Assembly (NCBI RefSeq): GCF_001509475.1
Contig: NZ_LLZG01000412.1
Location: 1 to 47,909 of the forward strand
Source of the DNA: Streptomyces regalis
Lineage (GTDB): Bacteria > Actinomycetota > Actinomycetes > Streptomycetales > Streptomycetaceae
Length of the DNA stretch: 47,909 nucleotides
Reading direction: 5' to 3'
Below are positions 39,727-47,909 of the stretch, piece by piece. The notes under the pieces are model-generated. The model worked only from the letters and a program-made list of their open reading frames with translations. It ran no database searches and was not told the origin of the DNA. Numbering within the stretch: the first letter of the stretch is position 1; every line of letters starts with the position of its first letter. The position numbers and the translations under genes are program-made.

Positions 39727-40254
39727 CTACTTGATGACGGCGTTGGCCACCACGACGACAAGCCCGAGCAGCGCGTCCGCCAGGCCGATCCTCAGGGCGG
39801 AGCCCCACGTGCGACCGGCGGCGCGGGCCGCGAGCACGCCCCAGGCGAACAGCAGCACCACGTTCACGGCGAAGACCACGTACTCGACGCCCGCCGAGGG
39901 CCACCACCCCCAGGCCGCGCCGAGCAGCAGGACCAGCGTCGGCACCGTCGCCACCACCAGCGGCCACTCGGACAGCAACAGCCGTACCCCGGCGCGCACA
40001 CCATGGTGGGTCCGGTCGCCGCGCAGGGCGATCAGATGCGCGTAGCCGTGCGCCAGGGCCGAGGCGACGGCCGTGACCAGGAGCCACTGGGCGCTGCTGA
40101 ACCGGTCGGCGGGCGCCGTCTCGCCCTGCTCCGTCAGGGCGGCCACCATGGAGCTGGCCAGCACCGCCCCGTATACACCCCCAAACAGCACATGGGGCCG
40201 CGCCGCACAGCGGCGCAGAGCACGGACGGACTGACGCAGGTACGAGCGGGGCAT
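39727..40254 (-). CDS. Integral membrane protein of unknown function
   Basis: 175 residues, four or five hydrophobic segments (around 27-42, 56-78, 98-116, 124-142 and 157-174). No recognised motif. ATG 40254 follows GAGGA. Located 139 bp upstream of the frameshifted DUF418 gene on the same strand and divergent from the two-component system across 340 bp, so it could be a target of that system. Confidence 0.7.
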   Translation of the reverse strand: MPRSYLRQSVRALRRCAARPHVLFGGVYGAVLASSMVAALTEQGETAPADRFSSAQWLLVTAVASALAHGYAHLIALRGDRTHHGVRAGVRLLLSEWPLVVATVPTLVLLLGAAWGWWPSAGVEYVVFAVNVVLLFAWGVLAARAAGRTWGSALRIGLADALLGLVVVVANAVIK

Positions 40255-40594
40255 GGGTGGGCGGTCCTCGAACGGTACGGAAATCGGCTGCGGCCCGCAG
40301 ACTCGGCGCGGACCCACGTACCGATCCCATGGGACGAGCACCCACGGGCGCCATCCGCCGGGCCTCGCCAGTCGGCCTGCCGATGGGCCGGAGCGCACCC
40401 CCCGACCGGCTGGAGCCGGCCCGCCAGGTGTCCACAGTCCACGGTGATCGCGCCACTGCGTACCCTGCCGGACGTACCGTCGGCGGCAGGCGAACACCGT
40501 ACGAGAACGTGGCCGCCCCGATGCGGGGTGTACGGGCCGCCGAGAAGCAGGACAGAGCACAGCACAGAGCAGACGAGTGTGAGGCGGAACGCCG
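40255..40594. other. 340-bp divergent promoter region
   Basis: Between the membrane-protein gene and the response-regulator gene. No gene, strong palindrome or repeat was seen. Confidence 0.4.
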
Positions 40595-41275
40595 GTGATC
40601 CGGGTAGTGGTGGTGGACGACGAAGCCCTGGTGCGGTCCGGATTCCGGATGATCCTGAACGCGTCCGACGGCATCGAGGTCGTGGCGACCGCGGAAGGGG
40701 CGGGGGCGGCCGACGTGATCCGGTCCGAGCAGCCGGACGTCGTACTCCTCGACATCCGTATGCCGGACGTGGACGGCCTGACCGTCCTGCGGCAGATCCA
40801 GACGCTGCCCGCACCACCGCACGTGGCCATGCTGACCACCTTCGACACCGACGAGTACATCCTGACCGCACTGCGCTCGGGAGCCGCCGGCTTCCTGCTC
40901 AAGGACACCGAGCCCGAACAACTCGCCCAGCTGGTCCGCACCTTGGCCGCGGGCGGGGTGGTGATGTCCCCGAAAGCCTCACGCGCACTGCTGCGCAGTC
41001 ACCCGGGGGCGGGAGCACCCCAGGACGCGGACACGGCACGCGTCGGCCTGCTCAGCGACCGGGAGCGCGACGTCCTCGTCCTGATCGCGGAAGGACTGTC
41101 CAACGCCGACATCGGCACCCGCATCCATCTGAGCGCGGGCACCGTCAAGGACCACGTCAGCTCGATCCTGACCAAGCTGCGGGTCACCAGCCGTGTCCAG
41201 GCCGCACTGCTCGCCGAGCGGGCCGGACTGCTCGGCGAGCACGGCGACAACACCGCACGGGACAACGGACGATGA
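40595..41275 (+). CDS. NarL/FixJ-type response regulator
   Basis: 226 residues. Receiver domain: acidic pair VVVVDDEALV (Asp8-Asp9), phospho-acceptor Asp53 in VVLLDIRMPD, Thr in MLTTFDT, and Lys in FLLKDTE. C-terminal LuxR-type HTH: LSDRERDVLVLIAEGLSNAD, then IHLSAGTVKDHVSSILTKL. GTG 40595 with GAGGCGG upstream. The stop overlaps the kinase start (ATGA). Regulator-before-kinase order. Targets unknown; the divergent membrane gene is a candidate. Confidence 0.92.
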   Translation: MIRVVVVDDEALVRSGFRMILNASDGIEVVATAEGAGAADVIRSEQPDVVLLDIRMPDVDGLTVLRQIQTLPAPPHVAMLTTFDTDEYILTALRSGAAGFLLKDTEPEQLAQLVRTLAAGGVVMSPKASRALLRSHPGAGAPQDADTARVGLLSDRERDVLVLIAEGLSNADIGTRIHLSAGTVKDHVSSILTKLRVTSRVQAALLAERAGLLGEHGDNTARDNGR

Positions 41276-42405
41276 GCACAGGCGGGGCACGCAGGGCACT
41301 GTGGCGGCGGGTGCCGCCCTGGGCGGTCGACGCGGGCCTCGTCGCGCTCGCCGTGCTCGACGCCTGGATCAACCTCTACGACGAGGGAACCACCCCCCTC
41401 GTCTGGTCCTGCGTCGCCCTCGGCAGCGCAGCACTGTTCCTGCGCAGGCGCTTTCCGCTGGCCGTCTTCCTGCTGACACTGCCCATGGCCCTGTTCATGG
41501 ACGTGGCGTTCGCGCCGATCACCGCCCTGTACACACTGGCCGCGTCCACCCGCAACCGCCCGCTGCTGGCCGGCTGCGTCCTGCTGAACGCGGCGGCAAG
41601 CACCCTCGCCTGGTCCCTGTCCGACGGATTCGCCGGCGACCGGACCTGGACGCTCATTCAGTTCGTCTACACGCTGGCCACCGCCACCGCCCCCGTGCTG
41701 TTCGGCCAGCTCGTGCAGGCCAGACACGACGTGGCCCTCCAGCTCGTCGAGGTCGAAGAGGCCCGGGAACACGAGCGCGCCCTGCACGCCCAGACCGTCC
41801 TTGCCCGCGAACGCGCCCAGCTTGCCCGCGAGATGCACGACGTCGTCTCCCACCAGGTCAGCCTCATCGCCGTACAGGCCGGAGCCCTCCAGGTCGCCGC
41901 CAAGGACCCCGACGCCCGCGACGCCGCCCGCACCATCCGCACCCTGAGCGTCGACACCCTCGACGAACTCCGCCACATGGTCACCCTGCTCCGAGCCTCC
42001 GGCGGCAAGGAAACCGAACTCACCCCCCAGCCCACCCTCGCCGACCTCCAGCAGCTCATCGCCAACAGCGGCATCGACACCACCCTGACCGGAGAGCTCC
42101 CACCCGGCATCAGCACAACCGCCCAGCGCACCGTCTACCGCACGATCCAGGAAGCCCTCACCAACGTGCGCAAGCACGCCCCCGGAGCCCACGCCGAAGT
42201 ACGCCTGTGGCACGACGCCCACCAATTCGGCGTCACCGTCACCAACACCGCCCCCACCCGCCCCTCCGTCGCCCTGCCCAGCGCCCGCCACGGCCTCATC
42301 GGCCTGGGAGAACGCGCCGAACTGCTCGACGGCACCCTCACCGCCCAACCCACCCCACCAGGCGGTTACAAGGTCGAACTACGCGCCCCCGCCCGGCCCG
42401 ACTGA
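41272..42405 (+). CDS. DesK-type sensor histidine kinase
   Basis: 377 residues. Four or five membrane segments in the first 145 residues, a short helical linker, then the HisKA_3 block LAREMHDVVSHQVSLIAVQA with His189. The HATPase follows: TIQEALTNVRKHAPGA (N box) and HGLIGLGERAELLDGTL (G box). Membrane segments have very short loops, suggesting it senses a signal within the membrane. Partner of the preceding regulator. Confidence 0.92.
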   Translation: MSTGGARRALWRRVPPWAVDAGLVALAVLDAWINLYDEGTTPLVWSCVALGSAALFLRRRFPLAVFLLTLPMALFMDVAFAPITALYTLAASTRNRPLLAGCVLLNAAASTLAWSLSDGFAGDRTWTLIQFVYTLATATAPVLFGQLVQARHDVALQLVEVEEAREHERALHAQTVLARERAQLAREMHDVVSHQVSLIAVQAGALQVAAKDPDARDAARTIRTLSVDTLDELRHMVTLLRASGGKETELTPQPTLADLQQLIANSGIDTTLTGELPPGISTTAQRTVYRTIQEALTNVRKHAPGAHAEVRLWHDAHQFGVTVTNTAPTRPSVALPSARHGLIGLGERAELLDGTLTAQPTPPGGYKVELRAPARPD

Positions 42406-42534
42406 AACCGACCGCACGAGCACCCGCCTCCGAGCCTTCGACCGCCGGGAATCACACCGCCACGAACCGGCCGCGATCGCCGCTGAGCACCTGGCTCTGC
42501 GCGACCCAGCCCGTGTCCTGCGTCAAATCGAAGC
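42406..42534. other. Kinase 3' flank
   Basis: No gene seen; leads to the terminator. Confidence 0.35.
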
Positions 42535-42559
42535 CTGACGGCCCATCCTGGGCCGTCAG
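42535..42559 (+). terminator. Terminator hairpin after the two-component system
   Basis: CTGACGGCCCA (42535-42545) pairs perfectly with TGGGCCGTCAG (42549-42559); 3-nt loop; 130 bp after the kinase stop. Confidence 0.8.
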
Positions 42560-42747
42560 CCCACGCCCCCTGGCCGTATGCCGACTCGCTGGATCGTGCC
42601 GCGTCCTACACCACGCACCCCGACTACCGGGTGCGGCTGCCGATTCCCCTCAGCGCGGACTGACCGACCGGGCCGACGTCTCCTCCTCAAGCGATGCAGC
42701 ACAGTTGGCCGGCGGTTCGGGTGGAAAGGGCCTTCGGGGCATATGGC
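42560..42747 (+). other. Gap with an unidentified C-terminal scrap
   Basis: Plus strand reads ADSLDRAASYTTHPDYRVRL, then PIPLSAD to a stop at about 42663. It looks like a real protein end but nothing upstream belongs to it. Family not recognised. Confidence 0.3.
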
Positions 42748-45132
42748 TCACTCGGTGCGCAGGCCGTCCGGGCGCATCAGCCGCAGCAGTGGTGGCAGGC
42801 TGAGCACGGCCACCAGCAGGACGACGGCGGTGGCGATGCCGGTCATCGACAGTACGCTCGCCCAGTCCACCCCCACCGGCTTGTCCGTCATCCTCAGCAG
42901 TGCCGCGCCCAGTGTCACCCCGAGTGCTGTGGCCAGCGCCAGGCCGAGGCCGATCGGGATCGCGGTTTGCCACAGCACGGACAGGCACAGGGTGCGGCGC
43001 CGGGTGCCGAAGGCGATGAGTGACGACAGCAGTTTGCGGCGCTCGCGCAGCTGCTCCAGCTGCGACACCAGCAGACTCGCGCCGATCAGCGCCAGTACGC
43101 CGGCGGCACCGACGAACAGGAAGGTGCGGATGGAGGCGTAGGTGTCGTCGCGCTTGCTGGACACCAACATCACCGGGTCGGTCGGCATACCGAGACGGCG
43201 GGCCGTGTTCCGCGCGTAATCCGGCGCGGCCGCCAGCCCCTGGTCGAGCGCGAGGTAGATCTGCCCGTGCAGACCAGGTGCGCCGCCCGAGGGCAGGGCA
43301 CCCGGCGTCAGCAGCAGGCCGCCACGCTTGTACCCGGACGGGTCCGCGATGGCCCGTGCCTGCTTCACGCCCGCCGGCACGCTCCAGGACGTCGGCCTGT
43401 GATCAGCGGGGGAGCCGTCGTCCGCGTCGAACCACAGCTTTGTGCCGGCCTTGGAAAGGTCGGCCGCCCCCAGCTCATCGACCTCATCGTCGCCACCCCG
43501 GACGGCGAAGGCGTCACCGTCCTTGCAGGAGGGGAAGGAAGCCACCTCGCGCAGGGACGCGCAGTCGGCGATGGTGACCTGGGCGGAGTTGGTGGCGCCC
43601 TCGCGCCGGTCGCTGACACGGCCTTCGTCGTAGGCGTCGACCTTCGCAACGCCTCTGGTCGCCTTGAAGTCGGCCGCCGCCCGGGCGAGCGGGACCTCGT
43701 CCGGCAGGTCCGCGCTCATCTGGGCCCGGGTGGGGTCGTTGGCGGTGTGCTTGGTGTACTGGCCCTGCACCCCGGAGAACAGCATCTGCAGGGCGATGGC
43801 GCCCGCCACCGCAACCGCGACGCCGTTGACCATGCGGGCGGCCGTTCCGCTGCTCAACTGAAGTCGACGGATGGCCAGTTGCCAGGCGACCCCACCGGAG
43901 CCGAGTCGGGCGACGACCGTCTCCACGACCCACGGCAGCAGCGCGGTCACCCCGACGAGCAGCAGCAGGACACCACCGGTGACCTGGTACTGGTTGAAGT
44001 CTCTGCCGTACCGGTCCTTCCCGATCATCGGGTAGAGCAGTCCGAGCCCGCCCACGGGCAGCAGTATCCGCCACCACAGCCGGCGCCGCGGGGGCTTCGC
44101 GGTGCGCACCACGCCGAGCGGCTCGATCACCACGCCTCGCAGCGCGAACAGCGTGACCAGCACTGCGGCCGCCGGGACCGCGACCGCGACGAGCAGGGCG
44201 AGCACGAGGGAGGGGATCAGATAGCTGGGGAACACGCTCACGTCGAACAGGTCCACGGACCCGGAGAGCTCCCGGACGAGCAGGAAGAAAACCGTGCCGA
44301 AGGCCAGGCCGGCCACGGAGCCGGCGAGGGCCTCGCCGGCGGCGATCCGCCGGGTCGTCCGGCTGTCCGTACCCACCAGCCGCAGGGCAGCGAGGCGCCG
44401 GTCACGGCGCTCGCCGCCGAACCGCACGGCCGCGGCGATGAACACGCCGACCGGCAACAGCAGCACCAGGAACACGACGAGGGCGAGCAGGACCAGGACG
44501 GGGTCCCTCTTCTCCGGGGTCTTGAACCCTGCGCCGAATCGGTCGATGCGTTCGACCAGGCCGCTGCCCTCCTTGACCACGAGGGTGTCGGCGCCGCGGT
44601 AGAAGGCGAGTTCCTGGGCGCCGATGAGTCCGGGTTCGGCGATGGTGCCGACGATCCGCTCGGGCAGCCGTTCGCGCAGCAGTCTCCCCTCGCCGGACTG
44701 CAGCAGCCGCTTCAGTGCGGGAGAGACCACCATCTCGCCCACCCCGGGAAGTTTCGACACCCCTGGCGGCAGGGGCGCCCTGGGGCCCTCGGGCTGCAAC
44801 TCCCGCCCGCGCACTTCCTTGTCACGGAAGGCCGTCCCGGCCTCGCCGACCACCAGCGTGTTGTCCGCCTTCTTCAGCGGCGACTCGATGTACTGGTAAC
44901 TCAGATCGGTGCGCGCCGTCTCGCGGTCCTGCCGGACGGCCAGCGCGTTCGGGATCGCGGCGAACAGCAGCAGCAGCGCCACGCCGAGGCCCACGCCAAC
45001 GGCGGTGAGGAGCATCCGCACCCACCCCTCCCGCCCGCCGGTGAAGGCGAACCGGGCCCCCATGGCCAGATCCCTGGACCTCCCCCACTCTCGACTTCGC
45101 TCGAGCGGGAGGTGCCCCCTCCGTGCACTCAT
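42748..45132 (-). CDS. FtsX-type ABC transporter permease (MacB-like, two FtsX domains)
   Basis: 794 residues: first span MLLTAVGVGLGVALLLLFAA, a large extracytoplasmic domain (about 50-240), three spans, a central linker, then a second extracytoplasmic domain and three more spans (LFVGAAGVLALIGASLLVSQ and later). This is the LolE/MacB-type organisation of actinobacterial exporters. ATG 45132 overlaps the ATPase stop (ATGA). The first 23 or so residues (MSARRGHLPLERSREWGRSR and on) are encoded by a palindromic intergenic repeat, so the ancestral start was probably the ATG at 45063. Confidence 0.88.
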   Translation of the reverse strand: MSARRGHLPLERSREWGRSRDLAMGARFAFTGGREGWVRMLLTAVGVGLGVALLLLFAAIPNALAVRQDRETARTDLSYQYIESPLKKADNTLVVGEAGTAFRDKEVRGRELQPEGPRAPLPPGVSKLPGVGEMVVSPALKRLLQSGEGRLLRERLPERIVGTIAEPGLIGAQELAFYRGADTLVVKEGSGLVERIDRFGAGFKTPEKRDPVLVLLALVVFLVLLLPVGVFIAAAVRFGGERRDRRLAALRLVGTDSRTTRRIAAGEALAGSVAGLAFGTVFFLLVRELSGSVDLFDVSVFPSYLIPSLVLALLVAVAVPAAAVLVTLFALRGVVIEPLGVVRTAKPPRRRLWWRILLPVGGLGLLYPMIGKDRYGRDFNQYQVTGGVLLLLVGVTALLPWVVETVVARLGSGGVAWQLAIRRLQLSSGTAARMVNGVAVAVAGAIALQMLFSGVQGQYTKHTANDPTRAQMSADLPDEVPLARAAADFKATRGVAKVDAYDEGRVSDRREGATNSAQVTIADCASLREVASFPSCKDGDAFAVRGGDDEVDELGAADLSKAGTKLWFDADDGSPADHRPTSWSVPAGVKQARAIADPSGYKRGGLLLTPGALPSGGAPGLHGQIYLALDQGLAAAPDYARNTARRLGMPTDPVMLVSSKRDDTYASIRTFLFVGAAGVLALIGASLLVSQLEQLRERRKLLSSLIAFGTRRRTLCLSVLWQTAIPIGLGLALATALGVTLGAALLRMTDKPVGVDWASVLSMTGIATAVVLLVAVLSLPPLLRLMRPDGLRTE
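45077..45120. repeat. Palindromic dispersed-type repeat inside the permease start
   Basis: ACCTCCC (45078-45084) and GGGAGGT (45107-45113) enclose CACTCTCGACTTCGCTCGAG. This closely resembles a short palindrome I recall as common between genes in Streptomyces genomes. Here it lies in frame at the beginning of the permease coding region. Confidence 0.65.
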
Positions 45133-45824
45133 ATGGCGCGCTCCATGTCCCGGGACCTGCCGTCGCGTACGACGACCTCGCGGTCGGAGTAGGCGGCGAC
45201 CCGCGCCTCGTGCGTGACGAGGACGACGGCCGCGTTGGTGGAGCGGGCCGCCTCGGTCAACAGCCCCATCACGCGCTCGCCGTTGAGCGAGTCCAGCGCG
45301 CCGGTCGGCTCGTCGGCGAACAGCACCCGGGGGTTGGTGACCAGCGCCCGGGCCACGGCCACCCGCTGCCCCTGACCGCCGGAGACCTCTCCGGGCCGCT
45401 TCTTTCGCAGGTCGTCGACCTCCAGCCGCTCCATCCACGTCAGGGCGGCCTTCTCGGCCTCCTTGCGGGAGGTGCCGTTCAGCCGCAGCGGCAGCGCCAC
45501 GTTCTCCACACAGGTCAGCTCGGGCACCAGCTGACCGAACTGGAAGACGAAGCCGAACTCGGAGCGGCGCAGCGCACTGCGCTGGGCGTCGTTCATGGTG
45601 GCCAGCTCACGCCCGTTGTAGGTGATGGATCCGGAGTCGGGCGTCACGATCCCGGCGAGGCAGTGCAGCAGCGTCGACTTGCCGGATCCGGAGGGGCCCA
45701 TCACGGCGACGACCTCACCGGGGTGGATGGAGAAGTCGGCGCCGTCGAGCGCGGTGGTCGGTCCGTACGCCTTGCGCAGGTCCTGGGCGGCGAGCAGGGA
45801 ACCAGGAGGAGGGACACGGGTCAC
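45129..45824 (-). CDS. ABC transporter ATP-binding protein (MacB/LolD type)
   Basis: 231 residues: Walker A GPSGSGKST, signature VSGGQGQR, Walker B VLFADEPT, H-loop histidine in VLVTHEARV. The DEPTGALDSLNGERVM block is typical of LolD/MacB ATPases that pair with FtsX permeases. GTG 45824 overlaps the PadR stop (GTGA). Likely export of a lipophilic compound or peptide, or transfer of stress signals. Confidence 0.92.
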   Translation of the reverse strand: MTRVPPPGSLLAAQDLRKAYGPTTALDGADFSIHPGEVVAVMGPSGSGKSTLLHCLAGIVTPDSGSITYNGRELATMNDAQRSALRRSEFGFVFQFGQLVPELTCVENVALPLRLNGTSRKEAEKAALTWMERLEVDDLRKKRPGEVSGGQGQRVAVARALVTNPRVLFADEPTGALDSLNGERVMGLLTEAARSTNAAVVLVTHEARVAAYSDREVVVRDGRSRDMERAI

Positions 45825-46345
45825 GCGGCCACCGCCTCGGCGAGCTTGTCCAGACGCGCCGCGGTCAGCTCCAGCCAGCGCAGATCCGCCTCGAGGTGGA
45901 ACAGGGCGTGGTCGCAGATCAGCTGGTCGGCCAGGTCGCCTTTGCGCTTGCGGTCGGTCAGGATCCGCATGCTGCGCAGGTGTTCGGAGCGCTGCGTGTC
46001 GAGGATGCCGGCCGCGTCCCGGTGTGTCAGCAGCGCGAGGACGACCTTGCTGTACAGCAACGACTGCAGGTACGGCTCGGGCTTCTCCGGCGTCGCGAGC
46101 CAGCGCTCGACGTCGGAGATCCCGGCGTCCGTTATCGCGTACCGCTTGCGCTCGGGCCCACCGCCCGCCTCGATGCCGTCGACTTCGACGAGGCCGTTCT
46201 TCAGCAGCCGGGACATCGTCGCGTAGACCTGGCCGTAGTGCAGCGGCCGGTCATGACCGAACTTCTCGTCGAACGCCCGCTTCAGGTCGTAGCCATGTCG
46301 CGGACCGGACTCCAGGAGCCCCAGAAGGGTATTACCGATGGACAT
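45821..46345 (-). CDS. PadR-family regulator of the ABC exporter
   Basis: 174 residues. PadR winged helix: MSIGNTLLGLLESGPRHGYD, then VYATMSRLLKNGLVEVDG and GPERKRYAITDAGISDVERW, with a long C-terminal dimerisation helix bundle (Vir_C-like). ATG 46345 chosen; GTG 46366 would add seven residues. First gene of an operon with ATPase and permease, each overlapping by 4 bp. Two ATGTATAC sites just upstream are its likely operators. Such PadR repressors usually release DNA on binding the exported drug. Confidence 0.9.
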   Translation of the reverse strand: MSIGNTLLGLLESGPRHGYDLKRAFDEKFGHDRPLHYGQVYATMSRLLKNGLVEVDGIEAGGGPERKRYAITDAGISDVERWLATPEKPEPYLQSLLYSKVVLALLTHRDAAGILDTQRSEHLRSMRILTDRKRKGDLADQLICDHALFHLEADLRWLELTAARLDKLAEAVAA

Positions 46346-46364
46346 GCCGGGCACTCTACATGCC

Positions 46365-46385
46365 ATGTATACATAGCATGTATAC
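46365..46385. promoter_or_regulatory. PadR operator pair
   Basis: ATGTATACAT (46365-46374, perfect palindrome) and ATGTATAC (46378-46385), 13-bp period, directly upstream of the padR gene. The same palindrome lies before the padR pseudogene at 46572. Confidence 0.75.
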
Positions 46386-46571
46386 GCATAGTGTTTAGAT
46401 CATGTCGGTGGGTACGCCCGTGCAGGTGGGGGCGTTGTCGCAGCCTCTTGCTACCGGCGCTGGCGCAGACCCCGCCGACCCGGACACCGGAACCCAGCAG
46501 TAGACGCTGCAGTGAGCCGTGGAAACCGGGCCGCGCCTGCGCGGCGTGCTCCCGTGCGGGCTCAGCACTCG
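46386..46571. other. Region between the padR gene and its inverted copy
   Basis: No gene seen. Confidence 0.4.
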
Positions 46572-46604
46572 ATGTATACATGCAGTTTATACACCTCGTG
46601 TATA
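46572..46604. promoter_or_regulatory. Operator of the padR pseudogene
   Basis: ATGTATACAT (46572-46581), followed by TATACAC (46588-46594) and GTGTATA (46598-46604), an inverted repeat with a 3-nt spacer. Well preserved although the gene it controls is dead. Confidence 0.7.
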
Positions 46605-46613
46605 GTGCGGTGC

Positions 46614-47041
46614 ATGTCGATCAGCCACACCCTCCTAGGGATCCGGGAGGTCAGGCCCCAGCCAGGGTTACGACCTCAAGCGGGCCTTTGACCAAAAGTT
46701 CGGTCACGACCGGCCGCTGCACTACGCCCAGGTCTGCTCGACGATGTCCCGGCCGCTGAAGAACGGCCTCGTCGAAGTCGACGGGATCGAGGCCGGCAGG
46801 GGTCCTGAGCGCAAGCGGTACGCCATTACGGAAGCCGGGATCGCCGGCATGGGGTCACCGACATGGAGCGGTGGCTGGCTACGCCCCGAGCTGTACCTGC
46901 AGTCGACGCTCTCTGCGTGCTGCGGACCCACCGCAACGTTGCCGACATCCTCGACAACCAGCGATCCGAGCACCTGCGCAGCATGCGGATCCTCACTGAC
47001 CGTAAGCACAGGGCCGATTCGCTGACCAGCCGGCCTGACTG
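46614..47041 (+). pseudogene. Decayed inverted paralogue of the PadR regulator
   Basis: From ATG 46614: MSISHTLLGI, a frameshift, then GYDLKRAFDQKFGHDRPLHY, AQVCSTMSRPLKNGLVEVDG, GPERKRYAITEAGIAG. Another frameshift follows, then MERWLATP and THRNVADILDNQRSEHLRSM up to about 47041. Over the best 59 residues it matches the intact PadR at about 51 positions. At least three frame changes. It is oriented opposite to the intact gene, 270 bp away. Confidence 0.85.
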
Positions 47042-47263
47042 ACCCGACCTTCGTGCAGCCGAACCGGCCGATGTCCGCCATCGGGCCAGGGGTCACGGGG
47101 GCGTTGTTGCGCCCGCCGAGCGATCTGGACGCCCTGGCTGTCCCTTCGGCCGCTACTTCCGCAGGCCGGAGGCCCCGGGGAGGAAAAGTTCCCGTGGTCG
47201 GCGACAGGGGCGTCGAACGACGGTGGCGAGCAGCGCGCCACCCGCAACCAGAGAGTAAATTGA
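47042..47263. other. Gap with no gene seen
   Basis: No convincing frame or repeat found. Confidence 0.4.
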
Positions 47264-47548
47264 GTGAAAAACCAGACGCCACCTGTAAGGGGAACCGGTC
47301 AGACGCCTCCAGCAAGTGAAACTCCTCAAGAGGAATCGGAAGACGTCGAAATCCGCAGGTTTGCCATCGGGGTCATCTTTTTCACGTCGACATGCGTGAC
47401 ACTAATGTCTGAGCTGGTGCTCGCCCTCGTCGGCGCGAGCCTCAAGGCGACGGCAATGGCCGCTGTGAGCGTATTCGGCTGCACCTTCGGTCTTGGGTAC
47501 TTCATCGCCAAGAGGCGCGGATATATTCAGACGAGCACGTCAAACTGA
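47264..47548 (+). CDS. Small two-span membrane protein
   Basis: 94 residues: hydrophilic Thr/Pro/Glu-rich start, then two membrane spans (about 33-56 and 62-80) and a short basic end KRRGYIQTSTSN. GTG 47264; no strong ribosome site. GC is somewhat lower than around. Unknown family. Confidence 0.55.
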   Translation: MKNQTPPVRGTGQTPPASETPQEESEDVEIRRFAIGVIFFTSTCVTLMSELVLALVGASLKATAMAAVSVFGCTFGLGYFIAKRRGYIQTSTSN

Positions 47549-47777
47549 CGGCTACGCGGCCCGCGAGACCCTGGCACACCCTCTGTTCACCGTGATCGCC
47601 ACGGACCGGCAAGCGCAGGACTGCCGCGCTCTCGTGCGCGCCTGTGCTCTCGGGGCAGGGCCCCTCCCGCACGAGCTGCAAGGAGAACTGGCGTCGGCCT
47701 TGGGTGCCAGCGACAGCGTGATCCGGGCGAGTCTCGGGCAGCCAACCTATGCCTCGGTAACCATGAGCCTGACCTGA
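47549..47777 (+). pseudogene. Possible gene fragment
   Basis: In one frame: GYAARETLAHPLFTVIATDR, then LVRACALGAGPLPHELQGEL and ASALGASDSVIRASLGQPTY, stop 47775-47777. The sequence is protein-like but has no proper start and runs through the end of the previous gene, so it looks like the tail of a longer unknown protein. Confidence 0.4.
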
Positions 47778-47909
47778 GACGAAGTGGCATGCAGATTGAG
47801 CCGTTCCTGAGGGTTGTTCGACCAGATCTGCCGCCAGATCTCCCGCGGGAACGCGGTGAAGGCCAGCAGATCATGCTGGGCGGTATCCAAGTGGGCGGCT
47901 GCCTTGGGG
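47747..47909 (-). pseudogene. IS256-family (mutator) transposase remnant, runs off right edge
   Basis: Minus strand from the edge: HLDTAQHDLLAFTAFPREIW, then RQIWSNNPQERLN, a highly characteristic stretch in the C-terminal half of IS256-type transposases. After QERLN the homologous continuation (NKEIRRRTD...) is replaced by unrelated LHATSSQVRLMVTEA and a stop at 47747-47749. The element is therefore broken here; the other half would lie beyond the window. Confidence 0.8.

Noticed and set aside
43267..45192. 641-residue plus-strand open frame antisense to the FtsX permease
   Set aside because: Gln/Arg/Gly-rich shadow without domains; the permease frame has clear membrane segments.

Overview
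The window looks like an accessory stretch of a Streptomyces (or close relative) chromosome. GC content is very high, GTG starts are common, stop-start overlaps of the ATGA and GTGA kind are frequent, and the families are typical of the genus (DtxR/DmdR-type iron box, PadR-ABC operons, NarL-type two-component pairs, VapBC, HxlR-flavoenzyme pairs). Rare TTA codons occur in small orphan genes. Many genes are broken, and transposase tails and gene remnants are scattered throughout. That pattern suggests a chromosome-arm-like region built by repeated insertion and deletion. No intact tRNA, rRNA or CRISPR array was found.

Layout. 1-1.5 kb: end of a PAP2-type membrane phosphatase, then a deletion scar joining a dead tetR to a dead SDR gene. 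1.5-8 kb: an iron-responsive island in which one protein (AMP-ligase, carrier domain, membrane acyltransferase) diverges from an FbpABC-type ferric iron importer across a single iron box. 8-12 kb: an OleD-like glycosyltransferase lacking its catalytic histidine, an IS5-family transposase tail, a membrane protein/winged-helix regulator operon with three operator palindromes, and carbohydrate-binding and HD-GYP remnants. 11.7-13.9 kb: an HxlR regulator divergent from a BBE-type FAD oxidoreductase.

14-36 kb is punctuated by five same-orientation copies of the 3' half of a glycine tRNA (CCC anticodon) at about 14.10, 17.93, 24.61, 31.41 and 36.06 kb. Between them lie separate cargo modules: (1) VapBC plus LysR and two DJ-1/PfpI proteins; (2) a second VapBC with frameshifted toxin, a Tat-exported amino acid oxidase coupled to a secreted Rid protein, a secreted LVIVD/PA protein and a moaE pseudogene; (3) an NCS1 permease and a sugar ABC transporter; (4) small membrane and zinc-ribbon proteins, a PadR/HAAS pair and a heavy-metal block (MerR, CmtR, CDF transporter) with excellent operator palindromes. 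The repeats look like attachment-site relics left by successive integrations at one tRNA target.

36-48 kb: small orphan genes, a DUF418-type membrane acyltransferase gene frameshifted by an exact 23-bp tandem duplication, a divergent response regulator/DesK-type kinase pair, and a PadR-ABC-FtsX operon whose permease start contains a palindromic repeat. Beside that operon lies a decayed inverted copy of the padR gene that still carries its operator. The right edge enters an IS256-family transposase remnant.

Most assignments rest on motifs read by eye. Family names come from general knowledge and no database search was run.
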